From Acinetobacter pittii ATCC 19004 = CIP 70.29 (GTDB lineage: Bacteria > Pseudomonadota > Gammaproteobacteria > Pseudomonadales > Moraxellaceae), in the NCBI RefSeq assembly GCF_000369045.1, contig NZ_KB849790.1, positions 689,422 through 753,421 of the forward strand: a DNA stretch of 64,000 nt. The letters are read 5' to 3'. Of this stretch, positions 20,226-31,907 are shown in pieces. The notes under the pieces are model-generated. The model did not search any database. It saw only the letters and a program-made list of their open reading frames with translations, and had not been told where the DNA came from. How positions within the stretch are numbered: position 1 is the stretch's first letter; each line of letters begins with the position of its first letter. Position numbers and translations under genes: made by a program.

Positions 20226-20942
20226 ATGTCGATCGATCAGTTAGAAACGCAAATTGCAGACTTAGACAATTTGCCTGAACACCGTGAAATTGTGACGTTT
20301 ATGCGTCGTTCAGCACCACTTAATACGTCTCAACGCACGGCATTAGAACAACATCGCGATTTAATTTTGGAATATCCTGTTGGTGACTTACGTCAGCACT
20401 TCGAACATCCAGAACGTCCTTTAACTGTTGAAATCGGTTTTGGTATGGGTCGTTCATTAGTGCTTATGGCAAAAGCAAATCCTGAACGCAACTATGTGGG
20501 TATTGAAGTTCACGTACCTGGTATTGCTCAGTGTCTTTATGAAGCAGGTATGGCGGAACTTAAAAACTTACGTGTACTTGATGCAGACGCGATTCAGGTT
20601 TTACGTGAAATGCCAGACAACAGTATTAACTGTGTACAACTTTACTTCCCAGACCCTTGGCAAAAGAAACGTCATTTCAAACGTCGTTTTGTTATTCACG
20701 AGCGTATGCAATTGGTTGAACAGAAACTTGAGCTGGGTGGTACATTCCACGCAGCAACAGACTGGGAACCGTATGCTGAATGGATGCTTGATATTTTAGA
20801 CAACCGTCCAGACCTTGAAAACTTGGCGGGTAAAGGCAATAGCTATCCACGTCCAGAGTGGCGCCCAGTGACTAAGTTTGAACGCCGTGGTATTGAGTCA
20901 GGTCATAAGATTAATGACTTTATCTTTAAAAAGATTAAGTAA
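20226..20942 (+). CDS. trmB: tRNA (guanine-N7-)-methyltransferase
   Basis: 238 residues. It makes m7G46 in the variable loop of tRNAs. The SAM motif is EIGFGMGRSLVLMA and the family-diagnostic segment is YFPDPWQKKRHFKRR, with the C-terminal TKFERRG stretch also present. A TTG at 20,202 would extend the frame by eight residues, but ATG at 20,226 gives the usual MSIDQLET start and length. Single gene; the palindromic hairpin downstream probably ends its transcript. Confidence 0.95.
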   Translation: MSIDQLETQIADLDNLPEHREIVTFMRRSAPLNTSQRTALEQHRDLILEYPVGDLRQHFEHPERPLTVEIGFGMGRSLVLMAKANPERNYVGIEVHVPGIAQCLYEAGMAELKNLRVLDADAIQVLREMPDNSINCVQLYFPDPWQKKRHFKRRFVIHERMQLVEQKLELGGTFHAATDWEPYAEWMLDILDNRPDLENLAGKGNSYPRPEWRPVTKFERRGIESGHKINDFIFKKIK

Positions 20943-20970
20943 AAACTGGCTGTTAAATATCAAATAAATG

Positions 20971-21000
20971 AGGGCATTAAATACTAGTATTTAATGCCCT
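20971..21000. terminator. 30-bp perfect palindrome between trmB and the RTX gene
   Basis: AGGGCATTAAATACT and its exact reverse complement meet without a loop. It lies 28 bp after trmB and probably forms a hairpin that stops transcription in one or both directions. Confidence 0.6.
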
Positions 21001-21034
21001 TAATATTTTGGAATAAATTAAAAACTTAAGATAA

Positions 21035-21058
21035 AGACCAAAAAATATTTTTTGGTCT
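21035..21058 (-). terminator. Terminator of the RTX gene
   Basis: AGACCAAAAAAT and ATTTTTTGGTCT are perfectly complementary, 15 bp past the RTX stop codon. On the minus strand it is followed by TTATCTTAAG. Confidence 0.6.
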
Positions 21059-21072
21059 CATTACCCTAATTT

Positions 21073-24000
21073 TTAAATAACAATTTGTTGGTTATTGATC
21101 AGATCATTTAAATTAACGTTTGTATTGTTCAATGTTAACAGCAGCGAACTACTATAAGTCGTTCCCGCACCATCTCTATCAATATACACTTGAGTATTTG
21201 AACCACTCGCTACCGTTTTAATAAATAGTTCTAAGCTACTAGAATTATATGTCCCCGAGTAACCCACCAACAAATCACCAATGTCGATTTTATCTGCATT
21301 TGTATTTGATGTTGTATTACCAATAGTAAAATCAGACCAGACATCTGTTCCATTTCCACCAAGAGCATCAGATTGAACTAATAATTGATATAGTGCGGTA
21401 TCAGCCCCAGTTCCACCGGTAAGTTGATCATTTCCACCTTGCCCGTCCATTGTGTCATTACCAGCTCCACCGTTTAAAGCATTTACTCCACTATTACCTG
21501 TAAGCATATTATTTAATGTATTACCTGTTGCATTGATGGCTGTTGAACCACTTAAAGTTAAATTTTCTAAATTACTGCCTAATGTATAAGTAATAGAGCT
21601 CAGAACCGTATCTATACCTTCACTAGCATTTTCTGTAACAGTATCGCCAGAGTTATCAATTACATAAGTATCATTACCTAAACCACCAAGTAACTTATCA
21701 GCTCCTGCTGCTCCATCCAGATAATCATCACCTGCACCACCAGTTAAAGTATTAATTGCACTATTACCAACAAGTACATTATTGAGCGCATTACCTGTAC
21801 CATTAATTGCTGTTGATCCAGTCAATGTTAGATTTTCAAGATTATTACCGAGAATATAAGTAATTGAACTAAGAACAGTATCTATCCCTTCACCGGTATT
21901 TTCCGTGACAATGTCACCTGTATTGTCAATAACGTAAGAGTCATTACCTGTTCCTCCTAATAATTTATCGGCACCTGTTCCACCATTCAGATAATCATCA
22001 CCTGCTCCTCCATTTAAAGTATTAATTGCGCTATTACCCACAATTACATTATTGAGTGCGTTACCTGTACCATTAATAGCTGTAGTACCTGTTAAGGTTA
22101 AATTTTCCACATTATTTACTAATGTGTAAGTAACACTACTTTGGACAGTATCAATTCCTTCATTCACACTTTCACTAATAACATCCGCAGTACTATCCAC
22201 AATATAAGTGTCATCACCTTTTCCACCGTACATTGTGTCGTTACTAGTACCACCATTTAAAGTGTCATTACCTGCTTGTCCATAAAGAATATCATTACCT
22301 GCTTGTCCTGTTAGGGTGTCATTCCCTGAAGCCCCATATAACGTATCAGCATTGCTTGTTCCATTTATTGTTTGATTTTGAACAATAAATGTTAGCTTAA
22401 ATACATCAGAAACTGATTGGTTAGCAATATCTTTTACTGTGATTTTAATATTTAACGGAACTGTGTTATCAGGGGAAGTGCCACTCAACACTCTCGTAAT
22501 TGGGTTGAAACTAAGCCACGATGGTAATGAAGAGCCATCTTCTAAGGTAGCCGAATACGTTAATGTATCGCCCTCAGGGTCTTTGAATGTTGTTGCAGGA
22601 ACGGTATAACTAAATGCTTTAGCATCCGTCACGTTTTGATCTGCAATTGCATTCAGCAATGTTGGAGCTTGGTTCGGCAGACTAACTTTTAAATTAAATG
22701 ACGTTGCTGTACTGTAACCATACATATCTGTTCCCCAATAAAAGAACGATAAGTTACCAGTCACACTAGCAGGTGGAGTACCAGATAAAGTTTGTGTTGC
22801 TGTATCAAAACTTAACCATGATGGAATAGATTGGTATTGTCCACTACTATCTTTAGTCGTTAAAGTAATCTTATAACTCAAAGAATCCCAGCTATCTTGA
22901 TCAACAATAATATTATTAGCAAATTTATAGCTAAATTCAGTTCCCTGATTACTTGTAATTAATGGTATAGCTGCATTAACAGTTGGAGCATGATTTGTTA
23001 AGGCTCTATTAACCAATGCATCAATATCATCAACACCCCAAATTTCGCCAGAGTCAAAAACAATCTGGTCCATCCTATATGTTGTATCTTCTATATCTTC
23101 TACATAATAATTCGAAAGCCAAATATGATCATTTGTACCTTTAAAACTGAGATATACACTATCGCCATATTTTTGAGCAGATATATCATTAGCTGAATAA
23201 TCTTGAATGTTTAATATATTTACAGCATCAATATTATCTACAAAGCTATAGGTATCTGTACCACCACCTCGACTAAAAATATAAGTATCATTTCCAACTA
23301 AACCATCAATATAATTATTCTGCTCATTTCCGACAATAATGTTATCAAGATCATTACCAAATCCTGTTTTAGCATTACCTTTTAAAATAAGATTTTCGAT
23401 GTTATTTTCTAATATTTTATAACTGTCTGTTAAAACAAGGTTTCCATTTTCATCTTGACCTATAAAGTGTGCATCTTCCCAACGCTCAAGAGTGTCTATT
23501 CCACCATCAATATCTTCAACAACTTGGTCTCCATCTATAATGTAAGTGTTACCGTTATCATCAGTTTCAATGGTTTCTGTAGTATCAACAACATAATAAT
23601 CATTACCTAAGCCACCCTGCATATAGTCACTACCTGCACGGCCATCGATATAATTATTACCTATGTTACCAATAAGTTTATTATCTAACTCATCTCCATA
23701 GGCATTTATATTTTGATCACCCAATAGTGTAACAGCTTCAAAATTATTTAATGCTAAATCAAAATTCTGGGTAATACTAATAGTATCATAACCACCATTT
23801 TGGCCATTTTCTTCATAAGTATCTTGTTCATCAACAATAAAAGTATCATCACCCGAGCCACCCACAAGATGATCTGTCCCAGCTCCACCATCTAAATAAG
23901 CTCCACCATTTCCAGCCTTCAATGTGTCATTTCCATCTCCTCCATATAAAAACTGTATATTTGATGAAAGAGAATAACTTACAATAATATCATTACCATC

Positions 24001-27000
24001 ATCGCCATATGCTTCAGTTTTTTGATTACCTAAATAAATATAATCATCACCCTCTCCACCATAAACAACATCTTTAATATCATAGATATTACGCGCTAAA
24101 TTTATATTTAAATAGGGACTATTACTAATTTGATTATTAGACAAAGGGTCATAAGTATAAATTACATCATTACCAGCTCCGCCACTTATTTTGTCAATTG
24201 CAAAGACATCAGGTGTAATGATTACATCATCCCCCTCTCCTGCATAAACTTGACTAGATCCTAAACCAGTATTTATTTGATCATTACCATTACCTGCATA
24301 GATAATATCTCCAGATCCAGCACCACCGACATAATCAGTTAAACCTAAAATAATATCATTAGAAGCAGTATATTCTGAAATAACCTCACCCTGTGAAAGA
24401 AAATCACCAAAAGAAAGTTTTGTTTTATTAAAAGCATAGGGATTGAGTTCTAAATTAAATTTAAAACCAGAAATTTCCACATCCATATTTTTCAAATTTT
24501 CAATATCATTAGGATTAAAAACTCCACCAATTGAAAACTTATAATCCATATTTTTAAGTTCTTTTTGTGATTGATCTCTAATTAATAGTCGAATTTCACC
24601 TAATGAGAAATCATAATAGATACTTGAAATCCTCTCGCTATATTTATTGTAGTTATAATACTTAACTCCATCATAATAACTTGAAAATTCAGATAAAGAG
24701 TTTATAAAAGGACTAATAATCATGTTAGCTTTTTCTTGTACAAAATTGCTTTCATGGATATCAGAAGCATTATGAATATAAATGCTTCCTTTAAAATCTG
24801 AATCAAATATCTTAGTATTTCTTCCATTTACTTGATAGGAGTCATATCCTTCTCCACCATAAAATTCACTGTTATTATTTCCTATTAAATTATCATCTCC
24901 CTCTCCTCCATAAAGGAATCCAATATTACCTGGATCAACAATAGCATCATTACCATTGCCTCCATATATATAATCAACACCACTTCCACCATAGATTTTA
25001 TCGTCACCATTTTTTGAATATACAGTATTATTAAAATAAGGATTACCCACTATAATATCATTTCCATCACTACCATTATGAAGAAAATTTATTTTTTGGC
25101 TCAAATCTTCTGGATACCATACAGTATCGCTAAATTTTATTTCTTTTATATTATAATTCAAAATAAAATCAGTAATAGTGACGCTTGAATCAACTCCATA
25201 AAATATATTTAAATTATTACCAACAATCTCTAACTTTATATTTTCTGAACTTACAGATAAAAACCTTAATACACTTGCATCTGTATCATTAATTACATTG
25301 TTATATCCTAATATATCAAATACATATTCATCTTCTCCATTTCCTCCTTCTAAAATATTATTACCTTGTCCACCACTTAAAATATCATTACCATCCCCAC
25401 CATATAAATGATCATCACCATCATTACCATATAGTGAATCTTCCCCCGAACCTCCAATAAGTTGATCATTACCTGTACCTCCTTCAATAAAGTCATTTCC
25501 ATTGCTAGCTTCCAAGTAATCATCACCCTCACCACCTTGTAACTGATCATTACCTTCTCCACCTAGTAACCGATCATTACCTGTACCTCCTATTAATTGG
25601 TCATTTCCTTCTCCACTATCAATAACGTCATCACCATTACCACCTTCTAATTGGTCATCTCCATCACCACCAAAGAGATGATCGTTTCCTTCTCCACCAT
25701 GAATAAAGTCATTTTCATAACTCCCATCTAACCAGTCATCTCCCTCATCTCCAAATAGCTGATCTGAACCCTCAAGACCTTTAATTATATCGTTGCCTGT
25801 TCCCCCATAAATCGTATCACCAATATCTGAGCCACTTATCTGATCATCTCCACCGAGCAGGTGATATTCATCTGCCTGATATTGCCCATTAGAAATAACA
25901 TTATTTCTAATTTGTTGAATATCGACAAGGTCGCCTAAATCAGAGTTGCGATAAATCAAGTTATCATTTTCAATATAACTATTTGTAAAAATTAAATAGA
26001 GTCCTTGAATACCATGCCAAGATCCATTCCAAATTTTATAACTTAACCCTGCACGCTCTTTTAAATAAGTATCGAGGTGAATAACATAATCATTTTGAAT
26101 AGTATTATTTAAAATTAAATTTTCATCGTATATACTTTTACTAAAATGAAGATATTGATTATAACCACCCGTAACATTATTCCCATATTCATCCGTGATA
26201 ATCCCCCCATCAACTGTTGGTTGAGTTTCATGATCATCAAAGAAAGTTAATTTAAATTTAGGTAAAACAGCATTAGGGTCTTGACTTGTTGTTGGGCTAA
26301 TAATACTAACAGCATTGTTATACCAATAGATATTTATATTTGAAAGATTGAAACTTCCTTTTAAATAATAGTGATTCTCTCCAGAACTATCTAAAACTTT
26401 AACTTCTGAATCTCTTACTTGAATATGATAGATATCATTTCCTTCACCCCCAGATAATTGATCATTTCCTTCATTACTTATGAAATAATCATCACCTTTA
26501 CCACCAAAAATGATATCATCTCCAGCACCACCATCTAAAGTATCATTACCATCAAAACCAGATAAACTATCTTTTCCATTACCACCATAAAGCTGATCAT
26601 CACCATCAAATGCACGGTTATTAATCACATCAGCTACAAGGAAATCATCTCCATCCCCTCCATATATAATATCTGAACCTCCATCACCACGAATATTATC
26701 ATTCCCAGCATCACCATATAACGTATCATTATTATGATATAGGATATCTATCTGATTACTATCACCATAAATATAATCGTTATCTTGTCCGCCATATATT
26801 ATATCTCTGCCACCATCTCCAAAAATTGTGTCATTTCCTTCCCCACCATAAAGCAAATCATCTTTATGATATTGAATATTTATACTAGTTTCATCCCCCT
26901 CTATATAATCTTCACCCTCTCCGCCATATATAGTATCTGAACCTCCTTCTCCCCAAATCAAATCATTTCCATTACCACCACTAACAGTATCATCTCCATG

Positions 27001-29739
27001 ATATTGAACTTCTATATTAATACCATCTCCTGAAATTCTATCTTCGCCATCACCACCACTTATTGTATCATTGCCTCCCTGTCCCCAAATTTCGTCATTT
27101 CCGTCGTTACCCTCAATATTATCTTCAGCATGGTATTTACCATCTAACTCACTATTATCACCGAATATTAAATCATTACCATTTCCACCTTGAATTGTGT
27201 CTTTTCCACCATCACCAACAATTTGATCATTACCATTCCCACCATATAAATAGTCATCGCCGTGTATATCCCCAGCTAGATTAGGATGATCTCCTGCGAT
27301 TTGATCATCATCATCGTCACCATAAATTTCGTCACGTCCTAAATTCCCCCAAATTTGATCTTTTCCAGCCCCCCCATAAACAAGATCATGACCAAAACGA
27401 CTATAAGTCTTAGGTTCAACCGGCGGAGCTAAGGTATCTCTTGAATCATTTAAATCAGCTTGAATAATGTCATCGCCATCACCACCGTAGAGTTCATCGC
27501 CCTCTAACCCGCCAGTAAGCTCATCATCCCCTTGCCCACCAATAATTTGATCAGCACCATCGCCACCATATAAGATATCTTTATTTTCTCCCCCATATAA
27601 ATAATCCTTACCATCCATTCCATAGATAGCATCATCACCCACTTCACCATATAAAAAGTCTGTATCAGATGAACCCAAAATAATGTCATTTCCTATACCA
27701 CCATAAGCGATATCACTACCAGCATAGCCATGACCGTAATTTAAAGATTCTAAAAGATTATAAATATAATACTTACCATTTTTCCCTGTATAATAAATAT
27801 CAAAAGAGGGCAGAATCTGTTCTGTAATTTGTCCTATACTATTATTTGTATAATGTGAAAATCTATTATTATCGCCTAAATTAATTTCAAAATTAAAATT
27901 TAAAATATTATATTCTTTATCTAAATCTGTGAGACCTGTATCTGCATCTCCCATTTGATTCAATAATGAATCTTTAACAGCATTTAGTCTATTTGAAGTC
28001 ATAATGATATCATTACCAACTCCTCCATAAACCTGATCTCTACCACCACCTGAAAATACAATATTACTATCTTGATCTGAAGTAACTACTCCAGCGTAAA
28101 TAACATCATTCCCACCCCCTGTAGAAATCAGATCATTACCATCACCAGCAATAATTACAGCATCCTCATTGGTTGCATGAATAAAGTCATTTCCTGAAAA
28201 ACTTGCTACATAACGTTCACCAAAAATAATATTATTACCCTCTGATCCAAAGGCATAAATCGAGGTATCGGATGGTGGAGTACTATTATTCTCTAAATCA
28301 CCGAAATTAAGTGCTAATGCCCCATTTTTAAAATATTTTATAATAATACTATTGTTGTCATCTTCTTTACTAATGACTACTTTTTGTGTTGTAGCTACCC
28401 CATCAAAGTCTTCGACTAAAGCTAGTGAGTATTGTCCGTCAGCACTTTTCCATAGTTTATTATTAATTTTTTCTCCGACTGAAAGAGCTATATCATCTAT
28501 TTTTATTTGACCATTACCATCTAAATCATAGATAGTATCGCGCCCAAAATTCCCATTAAAAATATAAGTATCATTGCCTATTTCATCAATTAAGTTATCA
28601 TTACCATTTCCGCCATCTAAAATATCATTACCTTTTCCCCCATTGAGGTAATCATTATTTTCAGCACCATTTAACAGATCATCATCACTTCCACCGTATA
28701 AAACATCAGAATATTTTGTTCCAGTAAGTGAATCATCCCCATCACCAGAAACAATAGAAATACCTTTTTGAGTTAATAAACTCTTCGCCAAATTTATAAG
28801 GTTAACTAATTGTGTATTTAGATTTAATGAAGAAGGTAAATTGGCTATACTCAATAGAATTGATTTTTGTAAAACTAAATTCGTTAACTCTCCATCGCTC
28901 AGATTATCTTGTTCACTTGAACCATAAATGATTGCACGTCCAGAATTATCTACATAACTAATAATATCATTTTTAATTAAAGTTTCTAATGCTTCTAAAA
29001 GCTTTCCAGTATCTGGAATAGGTATATTATTAGGTAAAGATGATGAATAATCTTTAGCTTCCGTAATTAAACCTTGCAAATAATTTTCTTGTTTTATTAG
29101 AGATGGTAAATCACTTTTATCAAGATCAATTTTCTGCAATTTGTCTTTATCATCAAATATTATATTTACAGTCTTTCCTATATGATAGGGATCAATAGCT
29201 CCTTCTGTAAGTAAGTTCGTTAATTGAGCAACATTATTATCAGATTTATAATCAAAATTATCATCTATAGGAATTATCGAAATATTTTTAATTTGAAAAG
29301 ATCCATCTTTTCCAACAATAAACTGTGCATCTGGATTAATAGTAAAGGACATTGAACCGAACACGTAAGATCTATCAACATAATCATTACTATTTGTATC
29401 AAGACCATAATTTAAAACACTAAGCTGAGTTTTTCCATTATTAGGATAATCTTTATAACCAAGCGCATCAAAAAGTTCACTTGTATAATAAACTTTTCCA
29501 ATTATTAGTTTATCAGCATACTCACCAGCTAAAAATTTTCTTACTGCTGTAACATTGCCCAAACCTACATAACGTCCAGCTCCAGTGGCCATAAATTCTA
29601 TTGAATTTATATGGACTTCAGTTGCCAAGTTATCACGATCAGAAGAAATAATTTTATCATCAAGTAAATTTTCTGGTTTTTCCCGCTGCCCATATAAATA
29701 ATAACTGATCATTTCAAACATATTAATAATAGAACTCAC
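21073..29739 (-). CDS. Giant RTX calcium-binding protein, type I secretion substrate
   Basis: About 2,888 residues. The N-terminal ~330 residues are non-repetitive and unrecognised, with no Sec signal. From ~332 to ~1,400 and again in blocks to ~2,200 it is packed with GGxGxDxUx RTX nonapeptides (such as YGGDGDDII), which fold as Ca2+-binding beta rolls. Two Ig-like/dystroglycan-type domains follow (about 2,250-2,455, each with SWLSF...LSGTxP). More RTX and 90-residue repeats come next. The last ~110 residues (VWSDFTIG...[12 protein letters not shown], ending LINNQQIVI) resemble the C-terminal type I secretion signal. Start: GTG at 29,739, five bases after AAGGGG; GTG 29,745 and ATG 29,721 are alternatives. 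Toxin, adhesin or enzyme cannot be decided. No ABC exporter is near. Confidence 0.85.
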   Translation of the reverse strand: MSSIINMFEMISYYLYGQREKPENLLDDKIISSDRDNLATEVHINSIEFMATGAGRYVGLGNVTAVRKFLAGEYADKLIIGKVYYTSELFDALGYKDYPNNGKTQLSVLNYGLDTNSNDYVDRSYVFGSMSFTINPDAQFIVGKDGSFQIKNISIIPIDDNFDYKSDNNVAQLTNLLTEGAIDPYHIGKTVNIIFDDKDKLQKIDLDKSDLPSLIKQENYLQGLITEAKDYSSSLPNNIPIPDTGKLLEALETLIKNDIISYVDNSGRAIIYGSSEQDNLSDGELTNLVLQKSILLSIANLPSSLNLNTQLVNLINLAKSLLTQKGISIVSGDGDDSLTGTKYSDVLYGGSDDDLLNGAENNDYLNGGKGNDILDGGNGNDNLIDEIGNDTYIFNGNFGRDTIYDLDGNGQIKIDDIALSVGEKINNKLWKSADGQYSLALVEDFDGVATTQKVVISKEDDNNSIIIKYFKNGALALNFGDLENNSTPPSDTSIYAFGSEGNNIIFGERYVASFSGNDFIHATNEDAVIIAGDGNDLISTGGGNDVIYAGVVTSDQDSNIVFSGGGRDQVYGGVGNDIIMTSNRLNAVKDSLLNQMGDADTGLTDLDKEYNILNFNFEINLGDNNRFSHYTNNSIGQITEQILPSFDIYYTGKNGKYYIYNLLESLNYGHGYAGSDIAYGGIGNDIILGSSDTDFLYGEVGDDAIYGMDGKDYLYGGENKDILYGGDGADQIIGGQGDDELTGGLEGDELYGGDGDDIIQADLNDSRDTLAPPVEPKTYSRFGHDLVYGGAGKDQIWGNLGRDEIYGDDDDDQIAGDHPNLAGDIHGDDYLYGGNGNDQIVGDGGKDTIQGGNGNDLIFGDNSELDGKYHAEDNIEGNDGNDEIWGQGGNDTISGGDGEDRISGDGINIEVQYHGDDTVSGGNGNDLIWGEGGSDTIYGGEGEDYIEGDETSINIQYHKDDLLYGGEGNDTIFGDGGRDIIYGGQDNDYIYGDSNQIDILYHNNDTLYGDAGNDNIRGDGGSDIIYGGDGDDFLVADVINNRAFDGDDQLYGGNGKDSLSGFDGNDTLDGGAGDDIIFGGKGDDYFISNEGNDQLSGGEGNDIYHIQVRDSEVKVLDSSGENHYYLKGSFNLSNINIYWYNNAVSIISPTTSQDPNAVLPKFKLTFFDDHETQPTVDGGIITDEYGNNVTGGYNQYLHFSKSIYDENLILNNTIQNDYVIHLDTYLKERAGLSYKIWNGSWHGIQGLYLIFTNSYIENDNLIYRNSDLGDLVDIQQIRNNVISNGQYQADEYHLLGGDDQISGSDIGDTIYGGTGNDIIKGLEGSDQLFGDEGDDWLDGSYENDFIHGGEGNDHLFGGDGDDQLEGGNGDDVIDSGEGNDQLIGGTGNDRLLGGEGNDQLQGGEGDDYLEASNGNDFIEGGTGNDQLIGGSGEDSLYGNDGDDHLYGGDGNDILSGGQGNNILEGGNGEDEYVFDILGYNNVINDTDASVLRFLSVSSENIKLEIVGNNLNIFYGVDSSVTITDFILNYNIKEIKFSDTVWYPEDLSQKINFLHNGSDGNDIIVGNPYFNNTVYSKNGDDKIYGGSGVDYIYGGNGNDAIVDPGNIGFLYGGEGDDNLIGNNNSEFYGGEGYDSYQVNGRNTKIFDSDFKGSIYIHNASDIHESNFVQEKANMIISPFINSLSEFSSYYDGVKYYNYNKYSERISSIYYDFSLGEIRLLIRDQSQKELKNMDYKFSIGGVFNPNDIENLKNMDVEISGFKFNLELNPYAFNKTKLSFGDFLSQGEVISEYTASNDIILGLTDYVGGAGSGDIIYAGNGNDQINTGLGSSQVYAGEGDDVIITPDVFAIDKISGGAGNDVIYTYDPLSNNQISNSPYLNINLARNIYDIKDVVYGGEGDDYIYLGNQKTEAYGDDGNDIIVSYSLSSNIQFLYGGDGNDTLKAGNGGAYLDGGAGTDHLVGGSGDDTFIVDEQDTYEENGQNGGYDTISITQNFDLALNNFEAVTLLGDQNINAYGDELDNKLIGNIGNNYIDGRAGSDYMQGGLGNDYYVVDTTETIETDDNGNTYIIDGDQVVEDIDGGIDTLERWEDAHFIGQDENGNLVLTDSYKILENNIENLILKGNAKTGFGNDLDNIIVGNEQNNYIDGLVGNDTYIFSRGGGTDTYSFVDNIDAVNILNIQDYSANDISAQKYGDSVYLSFKGTNDHIWLSNYYVEDIEDTTYRMDQIVFDSGEIWGVDDIDALVNRALTNHAPTVNAAIPLITSNQGTEFSYKFANNIIVDQDSWDSLSYKITLTTKDSSGQYQSIPSWLSFDTATQTLSGTPPASVTGNLSFFYWGTDMYGYSTATSFNLKVSLPNQAPTLLNAIADQNVTDAKAFSYTVPATTFKDPEGDTLTYSATLEDGSSLPSWLSFNPITRVLSGTSPDNTVPLNIKITVKDIANQSVSDVFKLTFIVQNQTINGTSNADTLYGASGNDTLTGQAGNDILYGQAGNDTLNGGTSNDTMYGGKGDDTYIVDSTADVISESVNEGIDTVQSSVTYTLVNNVENLTLTGTTAINGTGNALNNVIVGNSAINTLNGGAGDDYLNGGTGADKLLGGTGNDSYVIDNTGDIVTENTGEGIDTVLSSITYILGNNLENLTLTGSTAINGTGNALNNVLVGNSAINTLTGGAGDDYLDGAAGADKLLGGLGNDTYVIDNSGDTVTENASEGIDTVLSSITYTLGSNLENLTLSGSTAINATGNTLNNMLTGNSGVNALNGGAGNDTMDGQGGNDQLTGGTGADTALYQLLVQSDALGGNGTDVWSDFTIGNTTSNTNADKIDIGDLLVGYSGTYNSSSLELFIKTVASGSNTQVYIDRDGAGTTYSSSLLLTLNNTNVNLNDLINNQQIVI
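21521..22330 (-). repeat. Three tandem 270-bp (90-residue) repeats in the RTX gene
   Basis: Corresponding positions recur at exactly 270-bp spacing (21,521; 21,791; 22,061). Each unit encodes [12 protein letters not shown], RTX (GGAGDDYL), [14 protein letters not shown], EGIDTVLSS and [10 protein letters not shown] segments. The nucleotide similarity is high between units, suggesting recent duplication. Confidence 0.85.
26608..27267 (-). repeat. Five tandem 132-bp (44-residue) repeats in the RTX gene
   Basis: Unit starts (minus strand) fall at 27,267, 27,135, 27,003, 26,871 and 26,739. Each unit begins with [IY]H-x-x-D and carries two RTX pairs, then a GD-x4-I/L-like turn. The phase is kept to the base through all five units. 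Confidence 0.85.
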
Positions 29740-29936
29740 ACACACCCCTTAACTAAAAATAATCATATTTTAAAAACATTGCTTAAAAAATTAAAAAAAT
29801 CAAAAGATCACTTCAACACCCCTACTATAAAAAAAATATTTGAATTAAAAAATTAACCTAAAAGCAAAACAAATCATCTATATATTTTATAAAATCAATA
29901 TTATCAATATACAATTTAAAACAAATAAATTTTAAA

Positions 29937-30923
29937 TTAATATAGTTTATTTCTTTTTCTTAATGAGATATCTTCACCACTTTGAGTTTCACTAGAATTA
30001 AATACTTGCTCTTCTTCTGAAATAGTGCCACATGCAGTTACCAATATTCTCCTCACAAATGGATATATATCTTTTCTTAGAGAAGCCACACTCATACGTA
30101 CCCCATATCTTTGGATTTGTTCTGGCTCATTAAGTGCTAAATTTTCGTATAACTTCATAATATAAACAGCATCAATATCTTCACCATTAATTTGATTTAA
30201 ATTCAACTTAGGTTCATTTGTGCTATATAATTTTTCACCTCCTTTCATTCTTTTCCAATTTCCTACTATTTTTAAATCTGTTGCTTTAATTTCTTTTGAA
30301 ATTTCTTTATTATCACAACAAAGCTTGTTAAATGAATATGCTTCTATACTATAATTACCATTACTTATTTTTTTTAAACTTGAAAGTGGAAAAATTATTC
30401 CACCAGAAGTTATTACAGAATAGTTCATTGGCAAGTTTTTTACATAATCAATATCCACACGATTATCTTTTGTCCATAAACTTTTTAAATTATTCTTATT
30501 TTCGCTTAAATCTTTGCATCTTCTTTTATCTTTCCTACAATCTTTATTATCATAATATTCCTGCATTGTTGCCACTGCCACAATACCCATATTATCTTCG
30601 AATGTTTTATCTAATTTTGAAGTACTTATCACTTTAATAACTTTCCCCTTATTATTAAAATTAAATTTAGAAATATACATTGCATTATCATACACATTAA
30701 ATCCTTCACGCCCCTCTCTAATCCAATGTTCCATTTGTATAGCCAAAAAATCTGCTTTTAAATTTATTAACTTTTCTTCATCCGTAAGATATTTATTCTC
30801 ACTTGTACAAAAGCCTTTTTCTTCATTTTTATTAATTATATATTTTTGATATTTATTATTTAAAAACTTAAATATCAAAAAAAACACAAAAACAGCTAAA
30901 AAAAATATTTTATATTTCTTCAC
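29937..30923 (-). CDS. Membrane-anchored protein of unknown function, RTX locus
   Basis: 328 residues. One N-terminal hydrophobic helix (about residues 5-22, very rich in Phe and Ile) is followed by a Lys/Asn-rich domain with several Cys (FCTSEN, DCRKDKRRC, KLCCDN). This layout suits an inner-membrane anchor with a periplasmic domain, where disulfides could form. No family recognised. The gene is markedly more A+T-rich than its neighbours. I choose GTG at 30,923: it forms a GTGA overlap with the stop codon of the upstream gene and has AGAGG six bases before it. It lies 197 bp upstream of the giant RTX gene on the same strand, so a role in its export, folding or control is possible but unproven. 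Confidence 0.65.
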   Translation of the reverse strand: MKKYKIFFLAVFVFFLIFKFLNNKYQKYIINKNEEKGFCTSENKYLTDEEKLINLKADFLAIQMEHWIREGREGFNVYDNAMYISKFNFNNKGKVIKVISTSKLDKTFEDNMGIVAVATMQEYYDNKDCRKDKRRCKDLSENKNNLKSLWTKDNRVDIDYVKNLPMNYSVITSGGIIFPLSSLKKISNGNYSIEAYSFNKLCCDNKEISKEIKATDLKIVGNWKRMKGGEKLYSTNEPKLNLNQINGEDIDAVYIMKLYENLALNEPEQIQRYGVRMSVASLRKDIYPFVRRILVTACGTISEEEQVFNSSETQSGEDISLRKRNKLY

Positions 30924-31693
30924 TTGCAACCTCTTTTATTTTCAAGTAGTCTATTTGGCCTTATTTTCTCTACCTCATTAAACAAACTAAATGTCTGATT
31001 CATATAATTGACAACACCAGATATTTGCTCAATATAATGCAGAAGCTCAGGAGTTTTTTCTGCTTGAATTAACTTAACGGTTCGTGAGGGATCAAAACCA
31101 TCAAACTGACAATAAAATAAAGGTTCCCCACGTTTTAATATTAAATCCTTTGATGTATCGTGCCATTCAAACGCCCACATTAATGGTCTAGGCCAAATAT
31201 GAATTGGGAAACGCCCGCCAAAAATAGTTCCAGGTAAGGGATTTTTACGGTAATGTCCAAATGCATCGAGTTGAGTTAAATACACAACTTCATCAGCTAT
31301 AAAACAGTAAGGTAATTTAAGTTGAAGAATTGGTATTTTGGGTGTACGCCATTCATTTTCATTTACCAACGTTAGCAACTCACGTAATTTATTGGCTCGA
31401 ACAGGTGATTGGTCACCTAATACATTAACTAATGTCGGTTTTCCGTTTGCATCTCGTGCAAATCTTAAATGAAAATCAAAAGGACAATTCACCACGAAGT
31501 AGCGACTTTCAAGTTGTAATACTGCAGGACAACGACTCGCTGACTTAGCATGCTTGGTTTCAGACTTTGAGCGCATTCGATAAGGTGGTTCATAAAGTAA
31601 TTCAGACTTATCATCTACCAGAAACCACCCTACCTGGATTACGCCTTCCCCTATGATCTTGTCCTGATCATCAATTGTAAAATTAAGATACAT
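30920..31693 (-). CDS. Uncharacterised conserved-looking protein, RTX locus
   Basis: 257 residues, soluble, without signal peptide or membrane helix. It has many aromatic residues and a compact set of motifs: CPAVLQLESRYFVVNCPFDFHLRFARD (about 53-80), GTIFGGRFPIHIWPRPLMWAFEWHD (about 150-175) and RGEPLFYCQFDG. The first half resembles a cupin- or jelly-roll-like beta protein, but I cannot assign a family with confidence (DUF6065 is a guess from memory). Its stop overlaps the start of the membrane protein (GTGA), so the two are translationally coupled. Base composition is close to the chromosome average, unlike the next gene. No clear ribosome site precedes the ATG. Confidence 0.7.
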   Translation of the reverse strand: MYLNFTIDDQDKIIGEGVIQVGWFLVDDKSELLYEPPYRMRSKSETKHAKSASRCPAVLQLESRYFVVNCPFDFHLRFARDANGKPTLVNVLGDQSPVRANKLRELLTLVNENEWRTPKIPILQLKLPYCFIADEVVYLTQLDAFGHYRKNPLPGTIFGGRFPIHIWPRPLMWAFEWHDTSKDLILKRGEPLFYCQFDGFDPSRTVKLIQAEKTPELLHYIEQISGVVNYMNQTFSLFNEVEKIRPNRLLENKRGCK

Positions 31694-31907
31694 TTAGAAT
31701 TTATATTTTCATTTTCAATACACTATTTTAACACTTAATATACAAAACTGTCTGTATTTTTTAACTCAGAAAAATAATAAATATCAAAAAATTATGCCTT
31801 TATAAACGGTCGTTGTTCTCTTATCTTTTTTACTATTAAATCTTAAATAACTAAAAAATTTGTATTACATTCAATTTACTTAAACTCATGAAAAGTCAGA
31901 AAATACT

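Noticed and set aside
27063..27284. His/Tyr-rich plus-strand frame opposite the RTX gene
   Set aside because: It is the complement of the Gly-Asp repeats; the His/Tyr richness is an artefact of the repeat DNA.
21073..29739. CRISPR-like or minisatellite array
   Set aside because: The repeats keep reading frame and encode RTX motifs, so they are protein repeats and not spacer-repeat units.
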